Made by a program: the position numbers and the translations under genes. 64,000 nucleotides of DNA. It comes from Mariniblastus fucicola. Lineage in GTDB: Bacteria > Planctomycetota > Planctomycetia > Pirellulales > Pirellulaceae. The DNA lies in NCBI RefSeq assembly GCF_008087665.1, contig NZ_CP042912.1:5270001-5334000 (forward strand), given 5' to 3'. Below, in pieces: positions 45,383 through 54,408 of this stretch; the first letter of the stretch is position 1; every line of letters starts with the position of its first letter. Below the pieces are notes generated by a model. The model saw only the letters and a program-made list of their open reading frames with translations. It was not told the DNA's origin and ran no database searches.

Positions 45383-46312
45383 ATGAATTTTACATGGAAT
45401 CGCCGCAAGGCATTTACGCTTGTTGAACTGTTGGTCGTGATTGCGATCATCGGTATTCTGATCGGAATGTTGTTGCCTGCCGTGCAGCAAGTTCGTGAAG
45501 CAGCTCGCAGAACATCTTGCATGAACAACATGCGCCAGATCTCACTGGCGACGCTGAACTTCGAAAGCGCCCACATGGAGCTTCCGTTTGCAACGCAGGA
45601 CCGAATGCCAGGCGATGATAGCGATACCTGGTCCACTGGATTTATCCAGATTATGCCGTTTCTGGAAAGGGACGACATCGCCAGTCGCTGGAACAAAAAT
45701 GAGCCTCGGGACAGCAACAACGACGACGATGGAGACGGTTTCACCAACGCCATGCTGACTCAAATGAAAATCGCGGCCTACACCTGTCCGTCAATGACGG
45801 AGCCCAACGGCGAACTCGTGGACAACCGGGCTCCCAGCAGCTATCTGTTTTCTGCCGGCACGATGGACACCGCGCTGCTGCACTATGCGATATATTACGG
45901 AATCTCGGAGCCAGTTTACGATGGCGCGATCATCCCGACTCGCAACGACGAAAACAACACGTCAAGCCCGAACTACCGTGTTGAAACTACGATGAGCACT
46001 CTATCCGATGGCTCGTCGAACACTTTCATGATCGGCGAAACTGACTTCATGCCTCGCGGTGTGCCGTCGACCGAATACGGAGCCGTTTGGGCTTACGGCT
46101 ACATCGGTTACTCATGGGGAACGACCTATCATCCGTTCAACAAACATGACAACACGAACGCCGTTTACGGAGCGTTCCGCAGCGAGCACCCTGGTGGTGC
46201 GAGCTTCGGCCGCTGCGATGGCTCGGTTGCGTTTTTGTCGGATGGAATCGTTCAGGAAACCTACGACAGCCTCGCGACTCGTGCGGGTGGTGAAGTCGTG
46301 GATCAGTTCTAA
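45383..46312 (+). CDS. DUF1559 prepilin-like protein
   Basis: 309 residues. A type IV prepilin-type N-terminus ([20 protein letters not shown]) with a charged leader before the cleavage site is followed by [20 protein letters not shown] and [16 protein letters not shown], the DUF1559 pattern highly expanded in planctomycetes. The beta-rich C-terminal half ends [23 protein letters not shown]-like (here [18 protein letters not shown]). It is probably exported by a type II/IV pilus-like system and its function is unknown. A hairpin and a small lipoprotein gene follow, a recurrent layout in this phylum. Confidence 0.9.
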   Translation: MNFTWNRRKAFTLVELLVVIAIIGILIGMLLPAVQQVREAARRTSCMNNMRQISLATLNFESAHMELPFATQDRMPGDDSDTWSTGFIQIMPFLERDDIASRWNKNEPRDSNNDDDGDGFTNAMLTQMKIAAYTCPSMTEPNGELVDNRAPSSYLFSAGTMDTALLHYAIYYGISEPVYDGAIIPTRNDENNTSSPNYRVETTMSTLSDGSSNTFMIGETDFMPRGVPSTEYGAVWAYGYIGYSWGTTYHPFNKHDNTNAVYGAFRSEHPGGASFGRCDGSVAFLSDGIVQETYDSLATRAGGEVVDQF

Positions 46313-46338
46313 CGGTTCACTGTCAACCTGTTCAAATT

Positions 46339-46365
46339 CATGGACGCGGCGACGCTGCGTCCATG
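46339..46365 (+). terminator. Intercistronic hairpin between DUF1559 gene and its lipoprotein
   Basis: A 9-bp perfect stem CATGGACGC/GCGTCCATG with a 9-base loop, 16 bases before the lipoprotein ATG. There is no T tract, so it may be an mRNA-stability or partial-termination hairpin rather than a full terminator. Confidence 0.5.
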
Positions 46366-46380
46366 TTCTGGAGACGCCCA

Positions 46381-46650
46381 ATGAGATACCTGATTACGGT
46401 GTTGGCGATCACGACATTGACGATTGCCGCTGGCTGCAGTCCACAGCCGCAAACTGCCACCATCGACCCCGACGAGCCTTTGACGGTCGAAGTCTGGACC
46501 GAGCTCGACATTGGACAGAAATATGAACTTGAAACTCTGGAATGGCTACGCGAGAGCAATCCAAAGCTCAAAGGTGAACGCCAATGGACAAAGTTCATGA
46601 AAGAAGTCGTCGTTCCGCAGCGACGAAAAGACATTCCAACTGACTACTAA
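46381..46650 (+). CDS. Small lipoprotein paired with the DUF1559 gene
   Basis: 89 residues from ATG 46381, with TGGAG upstream (an earlier in-frame start at 46363 lies in the hairpin). Lipobox: YLITVLAITTLTIAAGC, Cys ~19. The mature part is charged, with a helical end (LETLEWLRESNPKLKGERQW, VVVPQRRKDIP). Small lipoproteins directly after DUF1559 genes are a frequent planctomycete pair; the function is not known, and the shared transcript is inference. Confidence 0.75.
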   Translation: MRYLITVLAITTLTIAAGCSPQPQTATIDPDEPLTVEVWTELDIGQKYELETLEWLRESNPKLKGERQWTKFMKEVVVPQRRKDIPTDY

Positions 46651-46704
46651 TTAATAAAACAAATACAATTCGGCAAAACGCCGTTAACATCCGAAAGGGT
46701 AACC

Positions 46705-48387
46705 ATGACAATCTTAAAACGATCCTGCTTGTTGATTGCCGCAGCTCTCTTCGCCAGCCTCGCGTTGGCGGAATCCGCTCACGCTCACTTTTTGTATGTC
46801 TATTCCGAAGACGGAAAAGTCAAAATCGTTTTCGGTGAAGATACCGATCCCGATCAGGCCCAGTTTCTCGCTGGCCTGAAAGACATGCAGGCCTTCACCA
46901 CGGTTGACGGTGAAACGAAAGAAATTGAATTCGAGAAAGTCGTTGAAGGCGATGACGGCTGGTTCGAAGTCCCGCTGGATAGCGTTGGCAATACGGTCGA
47001 CATCAGCTGCCCTTACGGCGTTTTTGGCCGCGGTGACAAGTCCATGCATTTGGACTATAGCGCGAAACTGGTTCGCTACACTGCCGGCGATTCTGTCGCC
47101 AAACCCAGCAAAAAACTGGCTCTGGACCTCGTTCCGCAGTTCACGCCCGATGGGCTGAAAGTAGCGGCGTACTTCAAAGGCATGCCGCTTCCCAACGCAG
47201 AAATTTCACTCGTTCGCGTCGAAACGGACTCGCTCGACACAACAACTGACGAAACCGGCAACGTTGTGCTGGCTCCAACTACGCGATACCTGGTCCGCGG
47301 AAAACACATTCTCGAAGAGAGCGGAGAAGTCGACGGCAAGAAGTTTTCTGAGAAACGTTTCTACTGCACGATGGTGCTGGACGTTAACAGCACGCCTGCC
47401 GCGCCCGAAAGCACCACGGTCAGCACTCCAGCGACCGAAGCCGCGCCCGTTTCACTGGAAAAAGTTGACGCTGGATTCGCTGATTTCCCTCGTGGCATGA
47501 CCAGCTTTGGTGCCACCGTGGTCGACAACAATGTTTACGTGATCGGCGGCAAGTCCGGACGTGCTCACTCGTACGCCAAGTCTTACCAAAATCGGGACGT
47601 GTTCTGCTTGAGCCTTTCTGGCAACGACAAGCAATGGAAGTCCGTCGGTGAAAATCTAGGCTTGCAAGGTTTGGCGATCGTCGGGCACAAAGGCAAAGTC
47701 TACCGCATCGGTGGCTTGGAAGCTCGTAACGCCGAAGGCGAAGATCACGATCTGAAATCCATCTCGGAAGTCCTTGAATTCGATCCGGCGACCCAATCCT
47801 GGAATGAGATGCCTTCTCTACCCGAAGGTCGTTCTTCGTTCGACGCCTGTGTCGCTGATGGAAAGATCTACGTCGTCGGTGGATGGACGATGAATGGCGA
47901 AGAGGAAACCGTTTGGGCCGAAGACATGTTGGTGTTCGACCTTTCCAAACCGGATGGAGAGTGGAGCCGAATCGAAGCTCCGTTCCGCGCCCGAGCCCTC
48001 GCAGTTCGCGAGTTTGACGGAAAACTGATCGTCATCGGTGGCATCGAGGAAGGTGCTGGGACGACTAACGCAGTTCACTTCTACGATCTGACCAGCGGTC
48101 AATGGAGCGAAGGCCCTGAAGTTCCGACCGACGGCGGCATCAAGTCGTTCGGCTGTTCTGCGGTTGCTGTCGACGGTAACTTTCTGATCAGCATTTACGA
48201 TGGCCAGGTGCTGCGATTGAGCGATGACGCTACGGCGTGGCAGCGAGTTCACCAGTTGGACGAAGGTCGCTTTTTCCACCAGATGCTGCCCGTTGGCGAT
48301 TCTCAATTCGCACTCGTCGGCGGTTCGCATATGGAAGACGGCAGCCGGATGGAAGTCGAAGTTTTCGAAGTCGTCGCTGAAAACTAA
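46705..48387 (+). CDS. Exported DUF4198-like and kelch-repeat protein
   Basis: 560 residues. A signal peptide (LIAAALFASLALAESAHA) leads to a His at the mature N-terminus and a DUF4198-type beta region (HFLYVYSEDGKVKIVFGED, VDISCPYGVFGRG, GLKVAAYFKGMPLPNAEI) up to about residue 230. The next ~300 residues are kelch-type blades (VYVIGGKSGRAH, KVYRIGGLEA, KIYVVGGWTMNGEE, KLIVIGGIEEGAG), forming a propeller. DUF4198 domains are often linked to metal uptake, but no metal site is obvious here. It is probably periplasmic or surface-located. Confidence 0.8.
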   Translation: MTILKRSCLLIAAALFASLALAESAHAHFLYVYSEDGKVKIVFGEDTDPDQAQFLAGLKDMQAFTTVDGETKEIEFEKVVEGDDGWFEVPLDSVGNTVDISCPYGVFGRGDKSMHLDYSAKLVRYTAGDSVAKPSKKLALDLVPQFTPDGLKVAAYFKGMPLPNAEISLVRVETDSLDTTTDETGNVVLAPTTRYLVRGKHILEESGEVDGKKFSEKRFYCTMVLDVNSTPAAPESTTVSTPATEAAPVSLEKVDAGFADFPRGMTSFGATVVDNNVYVIGGKSGRAHSYAKSYQNRDVFCLSLSGNDKQWKSVGENLGLQGLAIVGHKGKVYRIGGLEARNAEGEDHDLKSISEVLEFDPATQSWNEMPSLPEGRSSFDACVADGKIYVVGGWTMNGEEETVWAEDMLVFDLSKPDGEWSRIEAPFRARALAVREFDGKLIVIGGIEEGAGTTNAVHFYDLTSGQWSEGPEVPTDGGIKSFGCSAVAVDGNFLISIYDGQVLRLSDDATAWQRVHQLDEGRFFHQMLPVGDSQFALVGGSHMEDGSRMEVEVFEVVAEN

Positions 48388-48409
48388 ATATTCGCAACGC
48401 TGAATCGAT

Positions 48410-48466
48410 GGGTGCCATGTTCAACTCTCGCACAAACATGATTTTGCGAGCCAGGGCAGGGCACCC
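48410..48466. repeat. Palindromic element between kelch and propeller genes
   Basis: 57 bases folding as GGGTGCC (48410-48416) with GGCACCC (48460-48466) and an inner CTCGCA/TGCGAG (48427-48450). A CCAGGGCAGGG tract lies in the 3' arm. There is no T tract. It has the look of a REP-type or mobile palindrome in an intergenic spacer; copy number in the genome is unknown. Confidence 0.5.
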
Positions 48467-48508
48467 TTCAACGTTTACTCAACCATAAAACGGAAGTAGA
48501 ACTATCCC

Positions 48509-49819
48509 ATGAAAATCTCGACCACCATCCACACCTTCTTTGCAATGTCGCTCGCTCTGATCTTCGCCAAAACGGCAACGGCCCAGCATTGGAATTCATT
48601 CCAAAACGGCGGATCGCTGCAAAGTGAAAACTGGATGGTGCCGACCGAGTGGAGTCCGGAAAAAGGCATCGCATGGCATACGAAACTCGCTGGTTACGGT
48701 CAGTCTTCGCCCGTGATCGCTGACGACGTTGCCTACCTGACTTCGGTCACTGGCCCGAACAAGGAAACACTAAACATCGAAGCCATCTCGCTGACCGACG
48801 GTCAACGCAAATGGATCTTCAATCACGAGAACAGCTCTCCGGAGGAAAACACAGTCATGGTCAGCCGCGCGGCACCAACGCCGGTCGCTGATGCCGATGG
48901 CGTGATCGCGTTTTTCGAAGGCGGCAACCTGTTTGCTCTGGATCACGCTGGAGAACTTCGCTGGAAACGCGATCTCAAAGCCGAGTTCGGCGAACACAAA
49001 GCACGCCACGGATTGTCCGCGTCACTCGAACAGGATGACGAACATGTTTACCTCTGGTGTGAACGTGCGGAGTCGCCGTACGTGATGTCGATCAAAAAAA
49101 ACAACGGCGAAACGGCTTGGAAGAAGCCCGGGTTGGGCAACACTTCCTGGAGCAGTCCTCGTTTGATGACCGTCGACGGCAAGCCCCAGCTAATCCTCAG
49201 CTCCATCGGTTTGATTGTCGGCGTCGATCCATCCACCGGAGATCGGCTTTGGGAATTTGACAAAGTCGCTTCGAATTCGTCTTCGACTCCAGTCCCCGTT
49301 GGCGACGGCAAGTTTCTGATGGGAGCCAGTGGAAGCCGCGGCGGCAAAGAAACAATTCCGTCCTGCGGCGTGATTTCGATCACCAGCCACAACGGGGTCT
49401 ACGCTGCGAAATGGGATTGGGTCGCGGAGAAAGCCAGTTGCTCTTTCGGTTCGCCGTTTGCTTTCGACGGCAAAGCCTGGTTCGTGAACCGCACGGGCAT
49501 CGTGAACTGCCACGACCTGCAAACCGGCGACAAAGTCTTCACCGCCCGACTTGGCGCCGGCCAGATTTGGGCGACTCCGCTGGCCACGAAAAGCGGAATC
49601 TACTTCTTCGGAAAAAACGGTGTGACTTCGATCGTCGAGCCGAATGAGAAACTGAAGGTTGTCGCAGAGAACACGCTCTGGAAACCAGATGCACCGAAAG
49701 AAAACGACAAAAAAGAGGCCGAATCAGGTCCGGGATCAGGAGCCGTTTTGTACGCGGCAGCGATTGCCGGAGACACGCTGGTGATGCGTCGCGGCGATAT
49801 TCTGTACGGCGTTCGTTAG
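48509..49819 (+). CDS. Exported PQQ-type beta-propeller protein
   Basis: 436 residues. Signal peptide (FFAMSLALIFAKTATA), then WNSFQNGGSLQSENW and repeated blades ending in W or G: GYGQSSPVIADDVAYLTS, LFALDHAGELRWKRDLK, HVYLWCERAESPYVMSI, NTSWSSPRLMTVDGKPQLILS, GVDPSTGDRLWEFD. The fold resembles BamB/PQQ-like propellers. Similar planctomycete proteins are periplasmic. The PQQ-binding residues of dehydrogenases are not evident, so an enzymatic role is unsupported. Confidence 0.82.
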   Translation: MKISTTIHTFFAMSLALIFAKTATAQHWNSFQNGGSLQSENWMVPTEWSPEKGIAWHTKLAGYGQSSPVIADDVAYLTSVTGPNKETLNIEAISLTDGQRKWIFNHENSSPEENTVMVSRAAPTPVADADGVIAFFEGGNLFALDHAGELRWKRDLKAEFGEHKARHGLSASLEQDDEHVYLWCERAESPYVMSIKKNNGETAWKKPGLGNTSWSSPRLMTVDGKPQLILSSIGLIVGVDPSTGDRLWEFDKVASNSSSTPVPVGDGKFLMGASGSRGGKETIPSCGVISITSHNGVYAAKWDWVAEKASCSFGSPFAFDGKAWFVNRTGIVNCHDLQTGDKVFTARLGAGQIWATPLATKSGIYFFGKNGVTSIVEPNEKLKVVAENTLWKPDAPKENDKKEAESGPGSGAVLYAAAIAGDTLVMRRGDILYGVR

Positions 49820-49953
49820 TCGGACGACTGCAATGTGAGCACGATCTGCAATGAGCGATTTCTGCCATTGGCTATTCTGCCGCAGCGATGCATGCAAAAG
49901 CTGACTCTCTGCTTATGCCTTCTTACTCGTTTCCCGGCATCGCACGGCGACGT

Positions 49954-50247
49954 TCAATTTTTGCTGAACCCCAGCCCAATCGTTTCGATCGCCAGCGGGT
50001 TGTCGATGTATTCGCTGTAGCACTGGCTGCACAAGTCAAACGTCTTGGCGTTGGCGAGTTCAGTAAACTCATCAGACGGAGCGTCGATCTCGTCAAGCAT
50101 CTCTTCAAGTTCGGCGAGGCTCGCTTCGTCGATCTGATCGTTGTCCCGATCTCCGATCGCAAGCTGAACGTCAATCCTGACCACGTAGCGAATTTCTTCC
50201 TCTGCGTTGATCGCCTTGTTGCATCGGTCGCAAGAATAATGAATCAT
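49954..50247 (-). CDS. Small acidic protein with two Cys pairs (zinc-ribbon-like)
   Basis: 97 residues from ATG 50247, which has GGAAGGA upstream; an earlier in-frame start adds 8 residues. Cys pairs are HYSCDRCN near 5-8 and LCSQCYSEY near 75-78, separated by an acidic helix-rich middle (EASLAELEEMLDEIDAPSDEF). The pattern suggests a zinc-stabilised fold. I do not recognise a family and assign no function. Confidence 0.6.
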   Translation of the reverse strand: MIHYSCDRCNKAINAEEEIRYVVRIDVQLAIGDRDNDQIDEASLAELEEMLDEIDAPSDEFTELANAKTFDLCSQCYSEYIDNPLAIETIGLGFSKN

Positions 50248-50478
50248 GGGTCCTTCCCCGGACAAAAACAATTCCTGACATCATTGGATTGAATCCGTAG
50301 ACAGGATGCAAGGAAATTTCAAAAATATTGTTTCGGGATTCAGTTTGAAGAATCACATTAAACGATAGCTTTTTGAATTGATTGCACAGCGACCACTCGT
50401 TCCTATCAGAGAATTCCTATCGAATCATTCGCATACGTTATCCTTCCACTGTTTCTACTCGCCAACGCGTTTTACGTC

Positions 50479-51237
50479 GTGCGAGATTCGAAAGAGTATG
50501 CGCTGTTCAAAAAACAGGAATCAACGCGCGAGCGACAACGGTACTTTCGCGTTTGGGTCGTGAGATCATTTTTGCTTCATGGCGTGGCTTCAATCGCAAT
50601 CCTTGCGTTGACGGGGCAGCTTGCAACATTGATTTCGATGCCGCAAGCTTTCCAAAACCTGCTGCCCACACTTGCCTTTGAAGACTCCTCCAGGCTTGGA
50701 CGAATGTTCGGCGGATTCATGGACGGGCTGAAGACGATGGCGCTGCCAGTCCTGTTTGTGTTGCCAACGACAGGCAGCCTGCTTCGTGTCTGGCTGGCAA
50801 ACAGGAATCCGTCGAACAGCACGAACAGCGCCAATGAAGATCCGCAAAGCGACGTTGGCCGGGACATTCTGCCGCTGATGCCGAGGAATGCCAGCGAGCG
50901 ATTCTGGACGGCGATCCTGTCCATCAACGCCGGCTTAAGTGAAGAGCTTTGTTTTCGCGTAGCGATACCGATGCTGCTGTTGATTGTCAGTGGCAGCGCG
51001 TGGATTGCGATCGTCGTTTCGACGTTGCTATTTGGCCTGGCCCACTTCTACCAAGGCTGGCTGGGCGTTATTGCAACGACATTTATCGGAGCCATCCTGT
51101 ATTGGGTCTATCTGGCGACCGGCAGCATTTGGATCACGATCCTGCTTCACGCCTTGCTGGACCTGAACGATCTGGCGATTGCCCCCTGGTTCGAAGAGTG
51201 GCTAAAAGCAAGAGATTCGGCACGGGCGCAAGCTTAA
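50479..51237 (+). CDS. CPBP-family intramembrane protease, start uncertain
   Basis: 252 residues if GTG 50479 is the start. The CPBP/CAAX site is EELCFR (E155, E156, R160), with FGLAHFYQGWLGV and HALLDLND as the other metal-binding segments, and multiple membrane helices. The frame stays open upstream to 50377 and encodes a convincing hydrophobic helix (SFAYVILPLFLLANAFYVV), but contains no ATG, GTG or TTG. The true N-terminus may use a rare codon or be obscured by a sequence change. Family members cut prenylated or signal-type membrane substrates; substrate here is unknown. Confidence 0.8.
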   Translation: MRDSKEYALFKKQESTRERQRYFRVWVVRSFLLHGVASIAILALTGQLATLISMPQAFQNLLPTLAFEDSSRLGRMFGGFMDGLKTMALPVLFVLPTTGSLLRVWLANRNPSNSTNSANEDPQSDVGRDILPLMPRNASERFWTAILSINAGLSEELCFRVAIPMLLLIVSGSAWIAIVVSTLLFGLAHFYQGWLGVIATTFIGAILYWVYLATGSIWITILLHALLDLNDLAIAPWFEEWLKARDSARAQA

Positions 51238-51303
51238 GCCGCTCACGCCGCCGGAAGAAATCTTTGCCAGGGAACCAATCTTCCCGTGGACTTGGACCGA
51301 TTC

Positions 51304-54051
51304 CTACTTCTTCCGCTGCTTACCTTTTTTCTTTTGCTTTGCCTTGGCAGCAGCAACCTTCTTTTTGCGAGCAGCCTTCTTCGCCGCTTCGGTCGATTTC
51401 TTTTTCTGAGCCTGAACCTTCTTGCTCTTCTTCGACTTGGTTACCTTGGACGATTTAAACTTCTTCGCCTTTTCCGCTTCGCGTTGCTTGCGAGTCTTTC
51501 CGCTCTTGCGGACTTCCTCCCAAACGAAATCCTCGAAATCATCCCGGTCCTTGCTCCGCGATCGATTTCGCTTCGGCTTGGCCCCCGCTTTTGTTTTGTC
51601 CTTTGATTTCGATCGCTCAGAGTTTGTTTTGTCTCGAGCCGAAGACTTCTCGCGAACCGGTTTCGCGTCACCGCGTTTTTCTCTGGATGGTCGTTCTTTG
51701 GACGGCCTTTCTTCAAAGCCTTCATCCCTGACCGGTTTGCGACTGGAAAGCTTCCGGTCCTGACTTTTGTCCTTCGTCCGACCACCACCTCGCTGAGTCG
51801 AACGGCTACGACCGGGCTTGACGCCGACAATTCGGTATTCGAGCAAACGTTTGTCCAGATCAACCACGGCGACTTCGACTTCGATCTGGTCACCAAGTCG
51901 AAACTGGTTTTTCTCACGAGCACCGCTGAGCGTACGGGAGCGACGTTCGTAAGTGTAGTTGTCTCCGGGCAGTGACTCGATCGGAATCAAACCTTCGGCC
52001 GGAATCTCGATTCCTTGCACGAACAGGCCGAACTGCTCCACACCAGTGATGACCCCGGTCAATTTATCGCCAATTTTTTCGCTCATGAAGCTGAGCAGTT
52101 TCAGTTTCTTGAGCTCACGTTCTGCATCGGCCGCGCGTTTCTCCAGATGACTGCAGTGCTTACCCAACGCCGCCAGCGAATCGAAATTGCTTTTCGGTTT
52201 CTTGCCGTCGACCAGATCACCGACCATGCGGTGAATGACCAAATCGGGATAGCGGCGAATTGGCGATGTGAAGTGACAATAAGCCGGGCTGGCCAGAGCG
52301 TAGTGCCCGATCTCCTCAGGGCTGTAGACGGCTTTCTGCATCGTCCGCAAAACGGCGAAGTGAATTGCGTGCTGTTCCTGCATCGACTCCGATTCTTCAA
52401 CCACGCGTTTGAGTTCGAAACGGTCTTTCAGGTTGCCACAATCGATCCCCAGCGACTGCACGAATTTCGTTAGCTCCTGCAGTTTCTTTTCCGTTGGCGA
52501 TTCATGGATCCGGCGAATCAAAAACAGCTTCTCATCTTCGATCCGCTGAGCCACCGCTTCGTTGGCCGCCAGCATGAACTCTTCGATCACCTGATGGCTC
52601 TCGGTATTCTCTTCGGTGTGAGCTCCGCTGACTTTTCCGTCATCATCAAGATCGATCCGGACTTCGGGCAGCACGAGGTTAATCGCCCCGCGGTCCATCC
52701 GACGTTTCCGCAGCTTCATCGCCAACGTGTGCATGTTGCGAACGAGGCCGAAGACTTCTGGCGTAAGCTCGTCTTTCCAGGGCTGATCGTCTTCGAGGTA
52801 CTCGTCGATTTCTTCATAGTTGAATCGATGAGCACTTTTGATAGCCCCGCGGTGCAGTTCCGTTCCGATCGGAACACCTTCATCGGTGAACTCAATCAAC
52901 GCCGTCATGCAGTAGCGAATTCGATCCGGTTGCAGTGACGCCAGGTTGTTGGAGATAATTTCCGGAAGCATCGGAATGACTTTATCCGGAAGATAAACGC
53001 TCGTTGATCGGGCGTAAGCTTCGGCGTCGAGGGCACTGCGAAAGGGAACGAAGTGCGACACGTCAGCGATGTGCACACCAAGTTGCCAATGGCCGTTCTC
53101 AATCTGTTCGAGCGAGATCGCGTCGTCAAAGTCACGAGCCGTTTTGGGGTCGATCGTGATGACGGTCTTGCCGGTGAAGTCGGTTCGATCTTCGCCGATG
53201 GTTTCGTCAAAAGCTTCGGCTTGCCGCCGCGCGTCTTCGAGTACGGCTTCGGGAAATTCTTCCGGCAAGCCGTATTCGGCGATCACCATGCGGGTGTCGA
53301 CGCCAGGTTGGCCTCGGTCGCCAAGCACTTCCACGATGACGCCTTCACCTGGCGAATGGGCCGAAGGAAAGTTTGCCATCTCGATGACGACTTTGTCACC
53401 GACCTTGCAGGCTTTCGCGCCGGCGTCGCCGACAAGAATTCCGTGCTCGAACGTTGCACTGTCGACAACGACGATGCCGTAGTCTTCGTTTTCCTGGTAC
53501 GTGCCAACAAAGCGATGCGTGTAGCGTTCGATGACGCGAACGATTCGCCCAGCAGGGCCTCGTCCGGATTCCTTGCGCTTGCCGCGCTTTTTCGAATCCT
53601 CTTTTTTCTCTTTGGGGATCCGGACAATGACTTTGTCCAGATGTGCTGCGTCGCCAGTGCGCGAACGGGGCACAAAGATGTCTTCGCTGCGGTCGGTAAC
53701 AATGGAGTCTTCGGGTGTGACGAATCCAAATCCGCCTGAAGTTTTGCGAAACGTACCGACAATTTCGTTGTCTTTACGTTTAAACTTCTGTCCTGTTTCA
53801 GTTGTAATGTTTTCTGTCTTCTTTCGTGGTTTACGGCCGGGCTTTTTCGGCTTGGACGGTTTCATGACAAGATGCTTGTCACCGAACCGGAGGTCGCCAT
53901 CCCGGATGAGCCGCTTGATGGCCCGTTTGACTTCCCGCTCATCATCGAGCAGGTCAAGTTTCTTTGCGATCGCTCGAGATTTGAGCGGTTGATAGCTGTC
54001 GTCGAGGACGAGATCCAGCACCATTTGCCGGATATTGGGTCTTTCATTCAT
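51304..54051 (-). CDS. rnr: Ribonuclease R
   Basis: 915 residues. An N-terminal helix-turn-helix region (LKSRAIAKKLDLLDDEREV), two cold-shock domains (FKRKDNEIVGTFRKTSGGFG), an RNB catalytic domain with DPKTARDFDDA (Asp residues), FTSPIRRYPDL, and an S1 domain near 640-730 (SFMSEKIGDKLTGVITGVEQ) are all present. The C-terminal ~170 residues are almost only Lys, Arg, Ser, Asp and Glu. It degrades structured RNA 3' to 5'. The basic tail is longer than in E. coli. The next gene upstream on the strand (DUF1501) is separated by a long palindrome. Confidence 0.95.
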   Translation of the reverse strand: MNERPNIRQMVLDLVLDDSYQPLKSRAIAKKLDLLDDEREVKRAIKRLIRDGDLRFGDKHLVMKPSKPKKPGRKPRKKTENITTETGQKFKRKDNEIVGTFRKTSGGFGFVTPEDSIVTDRSEDIFVPRSRTGDAAHLDKVIVRIPKEKKEDSKKRGKRKESGRGPAGRIVRVIERYTHRFVGTYQENEDYGIVVVDSATFEHGILVGDAGAKACKVGDKVVIEMANFPSAHSPGEGVIVEVLGDRGQPGVDTRMVIAEYGLPEEFPEAVLEDARRQAEAFDETIGEDRTDFTGKTVITIDPKTARDFDDAISLEQIENGHWQLGVHIADVSHFVPFRSALDAEAYARSTSVYLPDKVIPMLPEIISNNLASLQPDRIRYCMTALIEFTDEGVPIGTELHRGAIKSAHRFNYEEIDEYLEDDQPWKDELTPEVFGLVRNMHTLAMKLRKRRMDRGAINLVLPEVRIDLDDDGKVSGAHTEENTESHQVIEEFMLAANEAVAQRIEDEKLFLIRRIHESPTEKKLQELTKFVQSLGIDCGNLKDRFELKRVVEESESMQEQHAIHFAVLRTMQKAVYSPEEIGHYALASPAYCHFTSPIRRYPDLVIHRMVGDLVDGKKPKSNFDSLAALGKHCSHLEKRAADAERELKKLKLLSFMSEKIGDKLTGVITGVEQFGLFVQGIEIPAEGLIPIESLPGDNYTYERRSRTLSGAREKNQFRLGDQIEVEVAVVDLDKRLLEYRIVGVKPGRSRSTQRGGGRTKDKSQDRKLSSRKPVRDEGFEERPSKERPSREKRGDAKPVREKSSARDKTNSERSKSKDKTKAGAKPKRNRSRSKDRDDFEDFVWEEVRKSGKTRKQREAEKAKKFKSSKVTKSKKSKKVQAQKKKSTEAAKKAARKKKVAAAKAKQKKKGKQRKK

Positions 54052-54408
54052 GCTGTGAGTTTATTTGCCTCACTCGCAAATAGATAGAGATGAGACAGCT
54101 ATTGAACCCGAAGGTTCGCAAAAGAACGGCTTTTTAAGGAAAGGAATTGGCATAGCCAGGGGTGGGAACGTGAGAGTCCACCTTTTGTAGTTTAACGGCA
54201 AGCCGCAGGCGACGGTGCCGCAGCCAGATTCGCACCGTCGCCTGCGGCTTGCCGTTAAACGACTGAATGACGAGTACATCAAACTGGCAAGCGAGGTAGC
54301 TGTAGGCTCTTCGCTACAGCTTCGGGATGCGATTTCACTGTCCTTCGGCAATGTCCAAATGAAATTTCACATGGTGTGTCGGGGCAAGATCTCGCAGGCT
54401 GCACGCGG
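54052..54408. other. Intergenic region carrying a long palindrome
   Basis: 357 bases between the DUF1501 gene and RNase R. The only outstanding structure is the 29-bp inverted repeat at 54190-54260. I see no gene, and no T-rich terminator next to the repeat on either strand. Confidence 0.5.
54190..54260. repeat. 29-bp perfect inverted repeat (REP/MITE-like palindrome)
   Basis: Arms 54190-54218 and 54232-54260 are exact reverse complements (29 bases), with a 13-base loop at 54219-54231. The arms start GTTTAACGGCAAGCC. There is no T tract on either side, so a standard terminator is unlikely. A hairpin this long and exact in a non-coding gap is typical of REP-like or small mobile palindromes; genome copy number was not checked. 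Confidence 0.8.
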
